Assembly: GCA_964460465.1 (NCBI GenBank)
Contig: CAYWSB010000002.1
Location: 62,001-126,000 of the forward strand
Direction: 5' to 3'
From: SLRI01 sp964460465
Lineage (GTDB): Bacteria > Pseudomonadota > Alphaproteobacteria > Geminicoccales > Geminicoccaceae
DNA length: 64,000 nucleotides
This document shows positions 46,136 through 55,389 of this stretch, piece by piece (the stretch's first letter is position 1; the number at the start of each line of letters is the position of its first letter). A program made the position numbers and the translations under genes. Below the pieces are notes generated by a model. The model was not told where the DNA came from. It saw nothing but the letters and a program-made list of their open reading frames with translations, and did not search any database.

Positions 46136-46337
46136 GATCGGTTCCTCCGGATGGTTGGCGATGCGCCGGAATTGGCAAGCTGCCGGCACCGCTGACAGGG
46201 TCCGGCCAGGAACGCAGCGTTTCCGGTAGGTCGACAGTCGCTGCCTGCCCGGGCAGACCGTCCGGCGCAGCCGCATGCGTCCGGTATCCGCATGGACAGC
46301 CCTCGACCACGTCGCTAAGAGAACCGGCGCCATTCGA

Positions 46338-46362
46338 CCGCGCCAATGGGCGCGGTTTCTTT
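46338..46362 (+). terminator. Stem-loop followed by T-rich tract upstream of hppA
   Basis: CCGCGCC, loop AATG, GGCGCGG, then TTTCTTT. It resembles an intrinsic terminator on the plus strand about 60 bases before hppA, although no plus-strand gene precedes it. It could end a small RNA, or attenuate hppA. The rest of 46136-46337 holds no recognised gene. Confidence 0.5.
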
Positions 46363-46419
46363 CGTTCATCGAGTTCGATCGTTCGTTCGGGCCGTATCCG
46401 TCGAGGGGGATGAGAAGGC

Positions 46420-48537
46420 ATGTCCGGTTTCGAGTGGTTTCTGCTGATCGTGGTGATCGGCTGCGGTGGCGTCGGGGTCGCCTACGGCATCAACACCCGC
46501 AACGCGATCCTGGCCCTGCCGACGGGCACGCCGCGCATGCAGGAGATCGCCGCCGCCGTGCAGGAGGGGGCGCGGGCCTATCTCAACCGGCAGTACACCA
46601 CGATCGCCGCCGTCGGTGCGGTGATCTTCCTGCTCCTCACCTACTTCCTCGGGTTCGCCGTCGGCATCGGCTATCTGATCGGGGCCGTGCTCTCGGGCCT
46701 CGCCGGCTATATCGGCATGAACATCTCGGTGCAGGCGAACGTCCGGACCGCCCAGGCGGCATCGGGCGAGAACGGCCTCGCCGCCGGCCTCGACGTCGCC
46801 TTCAAGGCCGGTGCGGTGACCGGCATGCTGGTGGTCGCGCTGGGCCTGCTCTCGGTCGCCGTCTACTACGGCATCCTCCTCGCGCTCGGCGTCGATCTCC
46901 GGACCATTCTCGAGGCCCTTGTCGGCCTCAGCTTCGGGGCCTCGCTGATCTCGATCTTCGCCCGGCTCGGCGGCGGCATCTTCACCAAGGGTGCGGACGT
47001 CGGCGCCGATCTGGTCGGCAAGGTCGAGGCCGGCATCCCGGAGGATGACCCCAGGAACCCGGCCGTCATCGCCGACAACGTGGGCGACAATGTCGGCGAC
47101 TGCGCCGGCATGGCGGCCGACCTGTTCGAGACCTATGCGGTGACCGTGGTCGCCACCATGCTGCTCGCCGCCATCTTCTTCACCACCGAGGTCTCCGCGA
47201 CCCTCATGCTCTATCCGCTCGTCATCGGTGCCGTCTGCCTTCTGGGCTCGGTCGCCGGGACGTTCCTCGTCAAGCTCGGCCCGAAGAAGAGCATCATGGG
47301 CGCCCTCTACAAGGGCTTCTGGGGTGCGGCCGGGATCTCGGTCGTGCTGCTCCTGCCCTTCACCTGGCTGGTCCTCGGCTTCGGCAGCACCGGCTACGAG
47401 GCGACGGTGGGCGGCAACGTCGTGGCCGAGTTCGGCGGCCGGCAGGCCTACTACTGCACGCTGATCGGCCTCGCCGTCACCGGCGCGCTCATGTGGATCA
47501 CCGAGTACTACACCGGCACCAACTTCCGGCCGGTCCAGAGCATCGCCAAGTCGTCGACCACCGGGCACGGCACCAACGTCATCCAGGGCCTCGCCGTCTC
47601 GATGGAGTCGACCGCGCTGCCCGTCCTCGTCATCTGCGCCGGCATCCTGCTCGCCTACCTGAGTGCTGGCCTCTTCGGCATCGGCCTCGCCGCCACCACC
47701 ATGCTGGCCATGACCGGCCTCGTCGTCTCGCTCGACGCCTATGGCCCGGTGACCGACAATGCCGGCGGCATCGCCGAGATGGCCGACCTGCCGGCCAATG
47801 TGCGCGAGACCACGGACGCCCTCGATGCGGTCGGCAACACCACGAAGGCAGTGACCAAGGGCTATGCGATCGGCTCGGCCGGTCTCGCCGCCCTGGTCCT
47901 TTTCGCGGCCTACGTCCAGGACCTGACCCACTACTTTCCGGACATCGAGGTCACCTTCGTGCTCTCCGACCCCTATGTCGTGGTCGGGCTCTTCATCGGT
48001 GGCCTCTTGCCCTACCTCTTCGGCTCGATGGGCATGCAAGCGGTGGGCCGGGCGGCGGGTGCCATCGTCGAGGAGGTGCGCCGGCAGTTCCGCGAGGACA
48101 GCGGCATCATGGCGGGCACCTCCAAGCCGGACTACGGCCGCGCCGTCGACCTTTTGACCAAGGCGGCCATCAAGGAGATGATCATCCCCTCGATGCTGCC
48201 GGTCCTGGCGCCGATCGTCGTCTACACCGTGGTCTACTTCATCGCCGGCCAGTCGGCGGCGTTCACCGCGCTCGGCTCGATGCTGCTCGGCACGATCGTG
48301 ACCGGCATCTTCGTCGCCATCTCGATGACCTCTGGTGGTGGCGCCTGGGACAACGCCAAGAAGCTGATCGAGGAAGGCAACTACGGCGGAAAGGGTTCGG
48401 AGGCGCACAAGGCCGCCGTCACCGGCGACACGGTCGGCGATCCCTACAAGGACACCGCCGGCCCTGCGATCAACCCGATGATCAAGATCATCAACATCGT
48501 CGCCCTGTTGATCATCGCGGTCCTCGGCGCACACTGA
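46420..48537 (+). CDS. hppA: Proton-translocating inorganic pyrophosphatase (K+-independent)
   Basis: 705 residues, about 16 helices. It couples pyrophosphate hydrolysis to proton pumping across the inner membrane. The PPi-binding blocks are GADVGADLVGKVEAGIPEDD and DNVGDNVGDCAGMAADLFE, plus the C-terminal GDTVGDPYKDTAGPAINP. The segment GNTTKAVTKGYAIGSA has Lys and Thr at the positions (K460/T463) that mark potassium-independent enzymes; K+-dependent ones have Ala there. A strong hairpin follows the stop. Confidence 0.96.
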   Translation: MSGFEWFLLIVVIGCGGVGVAYGINTRNAILALPTGTPRMQEIAAAVQEGARAYLNRQYTTIAAVGAVIFLLLTYFLGFAVGIGYLIGAVLSGLAGYIGMNISVQANVRTAQAASGENGLAAGLDVAFKAGAVTGMLVVALGLLSVAVYYGILLALGVDLRTILEALVGLSFGASLISIFARLGGGIFTKGADVGADLVGKVEAGIPEDDPRNPAVIADNVGDNVGDCAGMAADLFETYAVTVVATMLLAAIFFTTEVSATLMLYPLVIGAVCLLGSVAGTFLVKLGPKKSIMGALYKGFWGAAGISVVLLLPFTWLVLGFGSTGYEATVGGNVVAEFGGRQAYYCTLIGLAVTGALMWITEYYTGTNFRPVQSIAKSSTTGHGTNVIQGLAVSMESTALPVLVICAGILLAYLSAGLFGIGLAATTMLAMTGLVVSLDAYGPVTDNAGGIAEMADLPANVRETTDALDAVGNTTKAVTKGYAIGSAGLAALVLFAAYVQDLTHYFPDIEVTFVLSDPYVVVGLFIGGLLPYLFGSMGMQAVGRAAGAIVEEVRRQFREDSGIMAGTSKPDYGRAVDLLTKAAIKEMIIPSMLPVLAPIVVYTVVYFIAGQSAAFTALGSMLLGTIVTGIFVAISMTSGGGAWDNAKKLIEEGNYGGKGSEAHKAAVTGDTVGDPYKDTAGPAINPMIKIINIVALLIIAVLGAH

Positions 48538-48545
48538 GCGGGTCG

Positions 48546-48583
48546 CGCCACCGCAGCGGCCGGCAGCGGCCGCTGCGGTGGCG
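48546..48583. terminator. Long perfect hairpin between hppA and bamE
   Basis: 16-base arms (CGCCACCGCAGCGGCC and its complement) around a 6-base loop, 8 bases after the hppA stop and 35 before the convergent bamE end. No T-run, but the position suggests a bidirectional transcription barrier or RNA 3'-end stabiliser. Confidence 0.7.
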
Positions 48584-48618
48584 ATCGGCAAGCCGAGGAT
48601 CGAACGGCGACCGGGTCT

Positions 48619-49092
48619 TCAGCGCGGACGCTGCCCGACGGTGCCAGCCGGATCGCCGAAGCGGCCGATATTGCCGATGAGCTGCTCGACGATGGTCAGC
48701 TCGTTGCCGAGCGTGCGGGTGGTATCCCGCTCGGGATCGACCGCCATCGCCTGGTCCATGCCGTGCCGCTCGACGTCGCGCACGATGCCGCGGTCGTCGA
48801 AGCTCACCGTCACCACGTCCTGCTCGGTGATCCGCGACTGGAAGAAGGAGCGGCTCTCGCGCCGCTGGGTGACGTAGTACCAGCGCCCGTCCTCGAACGT
48901 CGCCAGCGCCGACGGGCTGCCCAGGAGCCTCGCCACCTCCTCGCGCGAGGTCGTGCCGGGCGTGATGCGCGCCAGGCTGTCCGGATCGATGGTGTGGCCG
49001 TGCTGGCTGACCTGCGGCGCGCAGGCGGCGAGGCCGCCCAGTGCCAGCCCGAGGCTCACGACGGCTGCGGCAGCACTCGATTTCAGGGCCAT
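48619..49092 (-). CDS. bamE: Outer-membrane assembly lipoprotein BamE
   Basis: 157 residues. Signal peptide with lipobox LAAC (Cys ~24). The small SmpA/OmlA domain includes IDPDSLARITPGTTSREEVARLLG and ATFEDGRWYYVTQRRES, as in BamE of the beta-barrel assembly machine. The C-terminal extension beyond the usual domain (about 45 residues) has no known motif. It lies divergent from the cytochrome chaperone gene. Confidence 0.92.
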   Translation of the reverse strand: MALKSSAAAAVVSLGLALGGLAACAPQVSQHGHTIDPDSLARITPGTTSREEVARLLGSPSALATFEDGRWYYVTQRRESRSFFQSRITEQDVVTVSFDDRGIVRDVERHGMDQAMAVDPERDTTRTLGNELTIVEQLIGNIGRFGDPAGTVGQRPR

Positions 49093-49187
49093 GGATGACT
49101 ACCTCGTGCAGATGAAACGTAGCTTGCAGGCGCGCAAGCTGCGCCGCCCACGCAACGCGCGAGCAGCCAACTACCACCCGGTGTAGA

Positions 49188-49883
49188 ATGACCGCAAACC
49201 GTGAACAAGACCTTTGGCCGGTGAGCCGCGGCCTCTTCGGCCGGTTCAGCGGCTGGCTGCGCGGCCGCAAGGCGGACCGCGAGCGTCTGGCCAAGGCGTT
49301 CGCGCTCTACCACGTCGTCGTCGCCCGGGCCCGCCAGCCGCATTTCTACACCGACTGGGAGGTGCCCGACACGCCCGACGGCCGCCTCGAGCTGATCGGC
49401 CTGCACGCCGCCCTCGTGATGCGGCGACTGCGGGCCGAGGGCGAGGCCGGGCGAATCGTGGCCCAGGACCTGTTCGACGTGATGTTCGCCGACGTCGATC
49501 GCAACATCCGCGAGCAGGGGGTGGGGGATCTGTCCGTCGGCAAGCACGTCAAGGCGGCCGCGAAGACCTTCCTCGCCCGGTTCCAGATGCTCGACCCCTG
49601 CCTCGAGGCCGCCGACGGCGACGCCATCGCCCGCATCCTCGAGCGCAACATCTTCAACCGCTCGGGCGAGCCCGCGGCCGCGACCGCACCGCCGGCCGGC
49701 ATGCTGGCGCTGGCCCGCCATGCGCTGGCCGAGGCGGCCCGGCTCGAGGCCCTGCCGGGAGAGGCGCTGCTCGCCGGCCGCTGCGAGCTGGAGTTGCCCA
49801 CAGCCCCGGCACCGGTGTTGCCATCGGCAGCCGCCGCCGAAGCGCCACCGGCCGCCTTAGCGGCACGAGCGCCCCGCGCTTGA
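49188..49883 (+). CDS. Ubiquinol-cytochrome c chaperone family protein
   Basis: 231 residues. The CBP3-like domain includes AFALYHVVVARARQPHFY, GLHAALVMRRLRAEGEAG, DVMFADVDRNIREQGVGD and VGKHVKAAAKTFLAR. Mitochondrial CBP3 assists cytochrome b assembly into complex III; the bacterial protein is assumed to act likewise. An Ala-rich tail from about residue 165 is not conserved. In alphaproteobacteria it is commonly followed by the DUF177 gene, as here. Confidence 0.93.
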   Translation: MTANREQDLWPVSRGLFGRFSGWLRGRKADRERLAKAFALYHVVVARARQPHFYTDWEVPDTPDGRLELIGLHAALVMRRLRAEGEAGRIVAQDLFDVMFADVDRNIREQGVGDLSVGKHVKAAAKTFLARFQMLDPCLEAADGDAIARILERNIFNRSGEPAAATAPPAGMLALARHALAEAARLEALPGEALLAGRCELELPTAPAPVLPSAAAAEAPPAALAARAPRA

Positions 49884-50033
49884 CCCGTGGCATCGATCTT
49901 TCTAGCCTCTCTTGCCGCTATAGCGTACCTTGCTGTGGGGTGAACGCTGGGTGCCTGGGATCCCAGGTCCTGCGACCGGTGGCCGACACGGCCGACACCG
50001 ACGGCGGGCAGGGCGCGGTGAGAGGATCAGCGA

Positions 50034-50573
50034 TTGGCGGATGAGGCGGAGTTCTCGCGGCTCTTCCGGTTGCGGCAGCTGCCGGCGACCGGCGGACATG
50101 CTTTCGCGATCGCGGCAACGCCGGCCGAATGCCGCGCCGTGGCCCGGCGGCTCGAGCTCGTCAGCCTCGCCGGCCTCGCCTTTCAGGGCCGGATCGAGAA
50201 GGGGCCGCGCGAGGGCGTGCTGATCGTCCGCGGCACGATCGAGGCCGATGCGACCCAGCGCTGCGTGGTGACGCTCGAGCCGGTACCGGCGTCGCTCGAG
50301 GTGGCGATCGAGCGCTACTTCGTGGTCGACGGCGAGGCGGCCGCCGAGGAGATCGTCGTCTCGCCCGACGACGAGGAGCCGGAGCCACTGACCGGCGAGC
50401 TGCTCGATCTCGGCGAGATCGCGGTCGAGGAGTTGTCCTTGGCCCTCGATCCCTACCCGCACGCCGCCGACGCGCCGGCGGTGCTGCGCAGCTACAACGA
50501 CGCGGCGGATGCGGCGGCCCGCTCGGCCTTCACGGCGCTGGCAGCCCTGCGTGATCGTTCGAAGAGGCGGTGA
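50034..50573 (+). CDS. YceD/DUF177 family protein
   Basis: 179 residues. The conserved C-terminal part has VRGTIEADATQRCVVTLEP, the acidic FVVDGEAAAEEIVVSPDDEE, the strand GELLDLGEIAVEELSLALDP and PHA. In many bacteria this family is linked to 23S rRNA or ribosomal-protein production, with its gene before rpmF-plsX; here rpmF is missing between it and plsX. The start is a TTG at 50034; an ATG a few bases later is in another frame. Confidence 0.9.
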   Translation: MADEAEFSRLFRLRQLPATGGHAFAIAATPAECRAVARRLELVSLAGLAFQGRIEKGPREGVLIVRGTIEADATQRCVVTLEPVPASLEVAIERYFVVDGEAAAEEIVVSPDDEEPEPLTGELLDLGEIAVEELSLALDPYPHAADAPAVLRSYNDAADAAARSAFTALAALRDRSKRR

Positions 50574-50676
50574 ACATGATCAGCACTGACCGCGTCGCCG
50601 CGCCCGGCCGGGGCGTGGCGCCGATGCTGCGGCCGGCGCGCTGCGAGCCGCCCGCACACCAGCGACGGCGGCAGCG

Positions 50677-51720
50677 ATGAGCGTCACCGTGGCCCTCGAC
50701 GGGATGGGCGGCGATGCCGCCCCGGAGATCGTCGTCGCCGGCGCCGCCCGGGCGCTCGAGCGGCGCCCTGATCTGCGCTTCCTCTTGTTCGGCGACGAGA
50801 CGCGGATCAACGGCCTGATCGACGCCCATCCCGGCCTCGCCGCCGCCACCGAGCTGCGCCATACCCCCGATGCGGTGGCCGCCGACGCCAAGCCCTCGAC
50901 GGCGCTGCGCCAAGGCCGCAACAGCTCGATGCGCCTCGCCATCGACGCGGTGCGCGACGGCGCCGCCGGGGCCGCAGTCTCGGCCGGCAATACCGGGGCG
51001 TTGATGGCCATGGCGATCTTCGCGCTCAGGACGCTGCCCGGCATCGACCGGCCGGCCATCGCCAGCGTCATGCCGTCCAAGGGCAACCCGGTGGTCTTTC
51101 TCGACCTCGGTGCCAACGTCGAATGCTCGGCCGAGAATCTCTTCCAGTTCGCCGTGATGGGCGAAGTCTATGCCCGGGCGGTCCTGGGAGTGGCCAAGCC
51201 CCGCGTCGGCCTGCTCAATGTCGGCACCGAGGAGCTCAAGGGTGACGGCGTGGTCCGCCGGGCGGCGAGCCTGCTGCGCGACAGCGAACTCGAGATCGAC
51301 TACGCCGGCTTCGTCGAGGGCACCGACGTCACCGCCGGCACGGTCGACGTCGTCGTCACCGACGGCTTCACCGGCAACGTCGCGCTGAAGATCGCCGAAG
51401 GCACGGCCGGGCTCTTCACCCGGGCGCTGAAGGACGCCTTCACCAGCTCCTGGCGGGCGAAGCTCGGCTATCTCGTGGCCAAGCCGGCGCTGCAGGGCCT
51501 GCGCGACCGCTTCGATCCCCGCCTCTACAACGGGGCACTCTTCCTCGGCGTCAACGGCGTGGTGGTGAAGAGCCATGGCGGCACCGACGCCGTCGGGTTC
51601 GCCTCGGCCATCAACGCCGCGGTCGACTTCGTGCGGCAGGGGACCAACGACCGGATCATCGACGAGATGGGCTCGGTGGCCGGCGATGGGGCACCCAAGC
51701 CCCGGGCGGCGGCCGGCTAG
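50677..51720 (+). CDS. plsX: Phosphate acyltransferase PlsX
   Basis: 347 residues. It converts acyl-ACP and phosphate to acyl-phosphate for phospholipid synthesis. Family start VALDGMGGDAAPEIVVAGA, the SAGNTGALMAMAIFALRT block, MPSKGNPVVFLDLGANVEC and VVTDGFTGNVALKIAEGTA are all standard. It lies directly before fabH, which supplies acyl-ACP precursors. The gap of 103 bases after DUF177 contains no rpmF. Confidence 0.96.
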   Translation: MSVTVALDGMGGDAAPEIVVAGAARALERRPDLRFLLFGDETRINGLIDAHPGLAAATELRHTPDAVAADAKPSTALRQGRNSSMRLAIDAVRDGAAGAAVSAGNTGALMAMAIFALRTLPGIDRPAIASVMPSKGNPVVFLDLGANVECSAENLFQFAVMGEVYARAVLGVAKPRVGLLNVGTEELKGDGVVRRAASLLRDSELEIDYAGFVEGTDVTAGTVDVVVTDGFTGNVALKIAEGTAGLFTRALKDAFTSSWRAKLGYLVAKPALQGLRDRFDPRLYNGALFLGVNGVVVKSHGGTDAVGFASAINAAVDFVRQGTNDRIIDEMGSVAGDGAPKPRAAAG

Positions 51721-51870
51721 GGGCGCCGCGGCCGCTGAGGAAGCCGCGTTGCGGCCGGGTCACGCGGCCGCTGCTGTTGGTTTTGCTGGCGGCATGGCCG
51801 TCGCCGGCGCTAGGTTCGAGACGCCTCACCGGATCCCCCAGGGCCGGACCCCACAGGAGACCCTCAGCGG

Positions 51871-52842
51871 ATGCGCCGCTCGATCATGCGCGCCGTCGGC
51901 GCCTATCTACCCGAACGAGTCGTCACCAACGACGACCTGGCGGCGACCCTCGACACGTCGGACGCGTGGATCCAGGAGCGCACCGGCATTCGCCAGCGGC
52001 ATCTGGCGGCACCCGGCGAGCTGACCTCCGACCTCGCCACTACGGCCGGGCGGCGGGCGCTCGAGCGGGCCGGAATCGCCGCCGAGGCCGTCGACCTGGT
52101 GATCGTCGCCACTTCGACGCCTGACCACACCTTCCCGGCGACGGCGACCGCAGTCCAGCGCAAGCTCGGCATCGGCACCTCGATCGCCTTCGATATGCAG
52201 GCGGTCTGCGCCGGCTTCGCCTACGCGCTCGCCACCGCCGACAACTTCATCAAGGTGGGCCAGGCCGAAACCGCGCTGGTGATTGGTGCAGAGACCTTCT
52301 CGCGCATCCTAGACTGGACCGACCGGTCGACCTGCGTGCTGTTCGGCGACGGCGCCGGGGCGGTGGTGCTGACCGCCGGCGAGGGATCCGGAACGGCCCG
52401 CGACGAGGGCATTCTCGCGACCGCGCTCGCCGCCGACGGCCGCCACTATGCTCATCTTCAGGTCGACGGCGGGCCCTCCTCGACGCAGACCGTGGGCCAT
52501 CTCAGGATGAACGGCCGTGAGGTGTTCCGCCACGCAGTGGGCGAGCTCAGCAGTGCCGCCGAGCGCGTGCTCGGCCAGGTCGGCCTCGGCATCGACGCGA
52601 TCGACTGGCTCATCCCGCACCAAGCTAACAGGCGGATCATCGACGCCGTCGGCAAGCGCCTCGCCGTGCCCGCGGCCAAGGTGGTGGTCACCGTTGCGGA
52701 CCACGCCAACACCTCTGCCGCCTCGATTCCGCTGGCGCTGGACCAGCTCTATAGCAGCGGCCGGCTCGAGCGCGGCGACTTGTTGCTCATGAACGCGATG
52801 GGCGGCGGCTTCGCCTGGGGGGCGGCGCTCGCCCGCTGGTGA
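51871..52842 (+). CDS. fabH: 3-oxoacyl-ACP synthase III
   Basis: 323 residues. It condenses acetyl-CoA with malonyl-ACP to start fatty acid synthesis. Catalytic Cys in QAVCAGFAYAL (~113), His in IPHQANRRIID (~250) and Asn in ADHANTSAASIPLAL (~280). The N-terminus MRRSIMRAVGAYLPERVV is typical. It follows plsX and precedes ihfA, the order conserved in many alphaproteobacteria. Confidence 0.97.
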   Translation: MRRSIMRAVGAYLPERVVTNDDLAATLDTSDAWIQERTGIRQRHLAAPGELTSDLATTAGRRALERAGIAAEAVDLVIVATSTPDHTFPATATAVQRKLGIGTSIAFDMQAVCAGFAYALATADNFIKVGQAETALVIGAETFSRILDWTDRSTCVLFGDGAGAVVLTAGEGSGTARDEGILATALAADGRHYAHLQVDGGPSSTQTVGHLRMNGREVFRHAVGELSSAAERVLGQVGLGIDAIDWLIPHQANRRIIDAVGKRLAVPAAKVVVTVADHANTSAASIPLALDQLYSSGRLERGDLLLMNAMGGGFAWGAALARW

Positions 52843-52963
52843 CGCGTCCGGCGATCGGCGAATCGGCGCTTGACTTCCGCCGGCTCCGTCGTGTTGACGG
52901 AACCCCTTGTATCATTTAGCGTTTTGTTTGCAAAAAACACGCTGCGAGAGGGGAGCTCGGCCA

Positions 52964-53266
52964 ATGGCGGGCAATACCGTGACGCGGGCACAATTGGCCG
53001 AGGCCGTCTACCAGGAAGTCGGCCTGTCACGCAGCGAATCCGCGGACCTTGTCGACGCGATTCTCGAGGAGATCGCGCACGCCCTGGTCGTCAACGGCAC
53101 GGTGAAGATCTCCTCCTTCGGCACATTCGCCGTGCGCGAGAAGGGCGAGCGGATCGGCCGCAACCCGAAGACCGGCGAGGAGGTGCCGATCCTGCCGCGC
53201 CGCGTTCTCGTGTTCCGGGCGTCGCAGGTGCTAAAGGACCGGATCAACGGGCAGGCCGCGGCATGA
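52964..53266 (+). CDS. ihfA: Integration host factor subunit alpha
   Basis: 100 residues. DNA-bending nucleoid protein. The HU/IHF signature reads VKISSFGTFAVREKGERIGR, followed by NPKTGEEVPILPRRVLVFR, containing the Pro that intercalates DNA. ATG 52964 is preceded by GAGAGGGGAG. A -35-like TTGACG lies at 52894, but its -10 partner is poor. MerR-type gene follows 7 bases later. Confidence 0.96.
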   Translation: MAGNTVTRAQLAEAVYQEVGLSRSESADLVDAILEEIAHALVVNGTVKISSFGTFAVREKGERIGRNPKTGEEVPILPRRVLVFRASQVLKDRINGQAAA

Positions 53267-53273
53267 GGCGGGG

Positions 53274-53900
53274 ATGGCCCCGGACGTGCTGCCGGCCGGG
53301 CCGCCGGCAACCGTGAGGATGAGCGCCGATGCAGCCGAGGCGCCGATGACAGCCGGCCGGGCCGGCAAGTCGCAGGCCGCCTTCCGCACCATCAGCGAGG
53401 TCGCGGACGAACTCGACGTCGCCCAGCACGTGTTGCGCTTCTGGGAGAGCAAGTTCCCCCAGGTCAGGCCGCTCAAGCGTGGCGGTGGCCGGCGCTACTA
53501 CCGGCCCGAGGACATCGACCTGCTGCGCGACATCCGCACCCTGCTCTACGACGAGGGCTACACCATCAAGGGCGCGCAGAAGCTGCTGCGCCAGCGGCGC
53601 GCGCGCCCGCCGGCGGCGCCGGCCGGCAAGGCGGCGCCGGCAGCCGCTGCCCGGACCTCCACGCCGGCCGAGGGACCACTGCAGCATTGGCTCGAGGCGG
53701 CCACCGACCCGCCAGCCGCGGCCGAGCCGCCGTCGGTCGTCGCCCCGCCGCCCGACCGGCCGGCGATCGCGGCGACGCCGGAGGAGGCGATCGCGGCCCC
53801 GACGGCGGAGGACGACGTCGAGCGCCTGCGCCACCTGCGCCACGCGCTCGACGTCATCCGCGGCGATCTCGCGGCACTGCTGGCCGACGATCCGGGCTGA
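53274..53900 (+). CDS. MerR-family transcriptional regulator
   Basis: 208 residues at most. The DNA-binding winged helix is FRTISEVADELDVAQHVLRF and WESKFPQVRPLKRGGGRRYY, followed by PEDIDLLRDIRTLLYDEGYT. It is the regulator usually found after ihfA in alphaproteobacteria; its target is unknown. A long Ala/Pro-rich linker (about 110-180) precedes a C-terminal helix with LRHLRHALDVIRGDLAALL. Starts at 53319 and 53346 are also plausible; the latter has GAGG at 5-base spacing. Confidence 0.9.
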   Translation: MAPDVLPAGPPATVRMSADAAEAPMTAGRAGKSQAAFRTISEVADELDVAQHVLRFWESKFPQVRPLKRGGGRRYYRPEDIDLLRDIRTLLYDEGYTIKGAQKLLRQRRARPPAAPAGKAAPAAAARTSTPAEGPLQHWLEAATDPPAAAEPPSVVAPPPDRPAIAATPEEAIAAPTAEDDVERLRHLRHALDVIRGDLAALLADDPG

Positions 53901-53968
53901 TGCCGCCGGCACCGAGCGGCGACAGCAACCATTGCCCGGGCGTCCCGAGCTCGCTAAAGAAGTGGGGT

Positions 53969-54045
53969 CGGAGCGTAGCGCAGCCTGGTAGCGCATCGGT
54001 CTGGGGGACCGGAGGTCGCAGGTTCAAATCCTGCCGCTCCGACCA
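53969..54045 (+). tRNA. tRNA-Pro (anticodon GGG)
   Basis: 77 bases including CCA. The acceptor arms CGGAGCG and CGCTCCG pair, the D-loop contains AGCCTGGTAGC, the anticodon loop CTGGGGG gives anticodon GGG, and the T-loop is GGTTCAAATCC. The discriminator is A. It follows the MerR gene, a common alphaproteobacterial place for this tRNA. Confidence 0.96.
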
Positions 54046-54189
54046 TCTTGTTTTGCGCGCCCGACAAGCGACCCCAACCTGTACCGGCCGCATAGCCACT
54101 TATCCTCCCGCCGTGTCTCATTCGACCGCCCGACGGTGCTCCAGCACCGCGACTCCTCCCAGGCCTTCCCCTCGGCGTCTCGATCAATC

Positions 54190-54212
54190 GAGGCCGGCGC
54201 AGCGCCGGCCTC
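54190..54212. repeat. 11-bp inverted repeat upstream of the LacI gene
   Basis: GAGGCCGGCGC, A, GCGCCGGCCTC, a perfect palindrome around one base. A second hairpin, GCCCGGC/GCCGGGC, lies at 54230-54249. They are between tRNA-Pro and the LacI gene (start 54262) and could terminate tRNA transcription or serve as LacI autoregulatory sites. No other gene was seen from 54046 to 54261. Confidence 0.55.
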
Positions 54213-54261
54213 GGCACGCCATGCCCAATGCCCGGCGCCAAGTGCCGGGCGAGGCAGGCCG

Positions 54262-55338
54262 ATGAAGACCACCGTCAACTCGATCGACGTGGCCAGGCTG
54301 GCCGGCGTCTCGCAGTCGGCGGTCAGCCGGGTGTTCACGCCCGGTGCAAGCGTCAGCGCCCTGATGCGGCAAAAGGTGATCGCCGCCGCCAATGTCCTCG
54401 GCTACCACCCCAATCGCTTGGCCGGCTCGCTGATTACCCAGCGCTCGCGGCTGATCGGCATTGCCATCGGCTATCTCGGCAACTTCTTCTACCCGCTGGC
54501 GGTCGAGAGCCTGGCGCGACGGCTGCGCCGCGCCGGCTACCACACCATGATGTTCTTCACCGAGCCGCAGGAGGCGGCGGACGCCACGGTCGAGGCCTTC
54601 CTGCAGTATCGGGTCGAGGGCGTGATCCTGGCCTCGGTGGCGCTCTCGTCGGACTGGGTGAGCGCCTGTTCGCGTGCCGGCGTGCCGGTCATACTTTTCA
54701 ACCGCTTCCAGGACGATCCGCGTGTCTCGATGGTCGGCATCGACGGTGCGGCCGGTGCCCGGGTCATCGGCGACTTCCTGGTCCGGGGCGGACACCGGCG
54801 CATCGCGTATGTCGGCGGGGTGGAGGACACGTTGACCCAGCGCGACCGCGAGGCCGGCTTCCGCCAGGCGCTGGCTGCGCACGGCATGCCCCTCTTCGAC
54901 CGCGCGATCGGCCAGTTCGAGACCGAGCCAGCGCGGCTCGCCGCCCGCCAGCTCTTCGACCGCCCGGCCGAGGAGCGCCCCGATGCCGTCTTCGCCTGCA
55001 GCGACCAGATGGCGCTCGCCGTCATCGACGTCGTCCGCCACGAGCTCGGCCTGCGGGTGCCGGAGGATGTCTCCGTCGTCGGCTTCGACGACGTGCCGCA
55101 GGCCGGCTGGCCGGCCTACGACCTCACCACCTTCCACCAGGACGTCGACACCGTGGTCGAGGCGGTGAGCGAGGTGCTGCTCGAACGGATCGCCAGGCCG
55201 GAGGCGCCGCCGCGCCGCGTGCTGATGCCGGGCTCGCTGGTGGTGCGCGGGTCGGCCAGGGTGCCGGCCGACTGGCCGAAGCCTCCGGGCACGGCGGGCG
55301 AGCCGTGGTTCGCTGACGACTCGCTCACGCTTCGCTGA
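54262..55338 (+). CDS. LacI-family transcriptional regulator
   Basis: 358 residues. N-terminal helix-turn-helix SIDVARLAGVSQSAVSRVFT with hinge helix YHPNRLAGSLIT; the ligand domain includes GYLGNFFYPLAVESLARRLR, GVPVILFNRF and VFACSDQMALAVIDV. Such regulators respond to sugars or nucleosides, but no intact sugar gene is adjacent on the same strand. ATG 54262 has a GAGGCAGG site. It is the last intact gene before a stretch of decayed genes, so its targets may have been lost or may lie elsewhere. Confidence 0.93.
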   Translation: MKTTVNSIDVARLAGVSQSAVSRVFTPGASVSALMRQKVIAAANVLGYHPNRLAGSLITQRSRLIGIAIGYLGNFFYPLAVESLARRLRRAGYHTMMFFTEPQEAADATVEAFLQYRVEGVILASVALSSDWVSACSRAGVPVILFNRFQDDPRVSMVGIDGAAGARVIGDFLVRGGHRRIAYVGGVEDTLTQRDREAGFRQALAAHGMPLFDRAIGQFETEPARLAARQLFDRPAEERPDAVFACSDQMALAVIDVVRHELGLRVPEDVSVVGFDDVPQAGWPAYDLTTFHQDVDTVVEAVSEVLLERIARPEAPPRRVLMPGSLVVRGSARVPADWPKPPGTAGEPWFADDSLTLR

Positions 55339-55389
55339 CGCGCCCCTGCGAAATACCGCCCGACGGACCGCAAGCGACGGGAGTGGGCG

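Noticed and set aside
46366..48591. 741-codon minus-strand frame opposite hppA
   Set aside because: Asp/Gly/His-rich shadow of the pyrophosphatase coding strand; no domain.
52894..52922. Promoter of ihfA (TTGACG, 17 bases, TAGCGT)
   Set aside because: The -10 hexamer is too far from consensus to claim.
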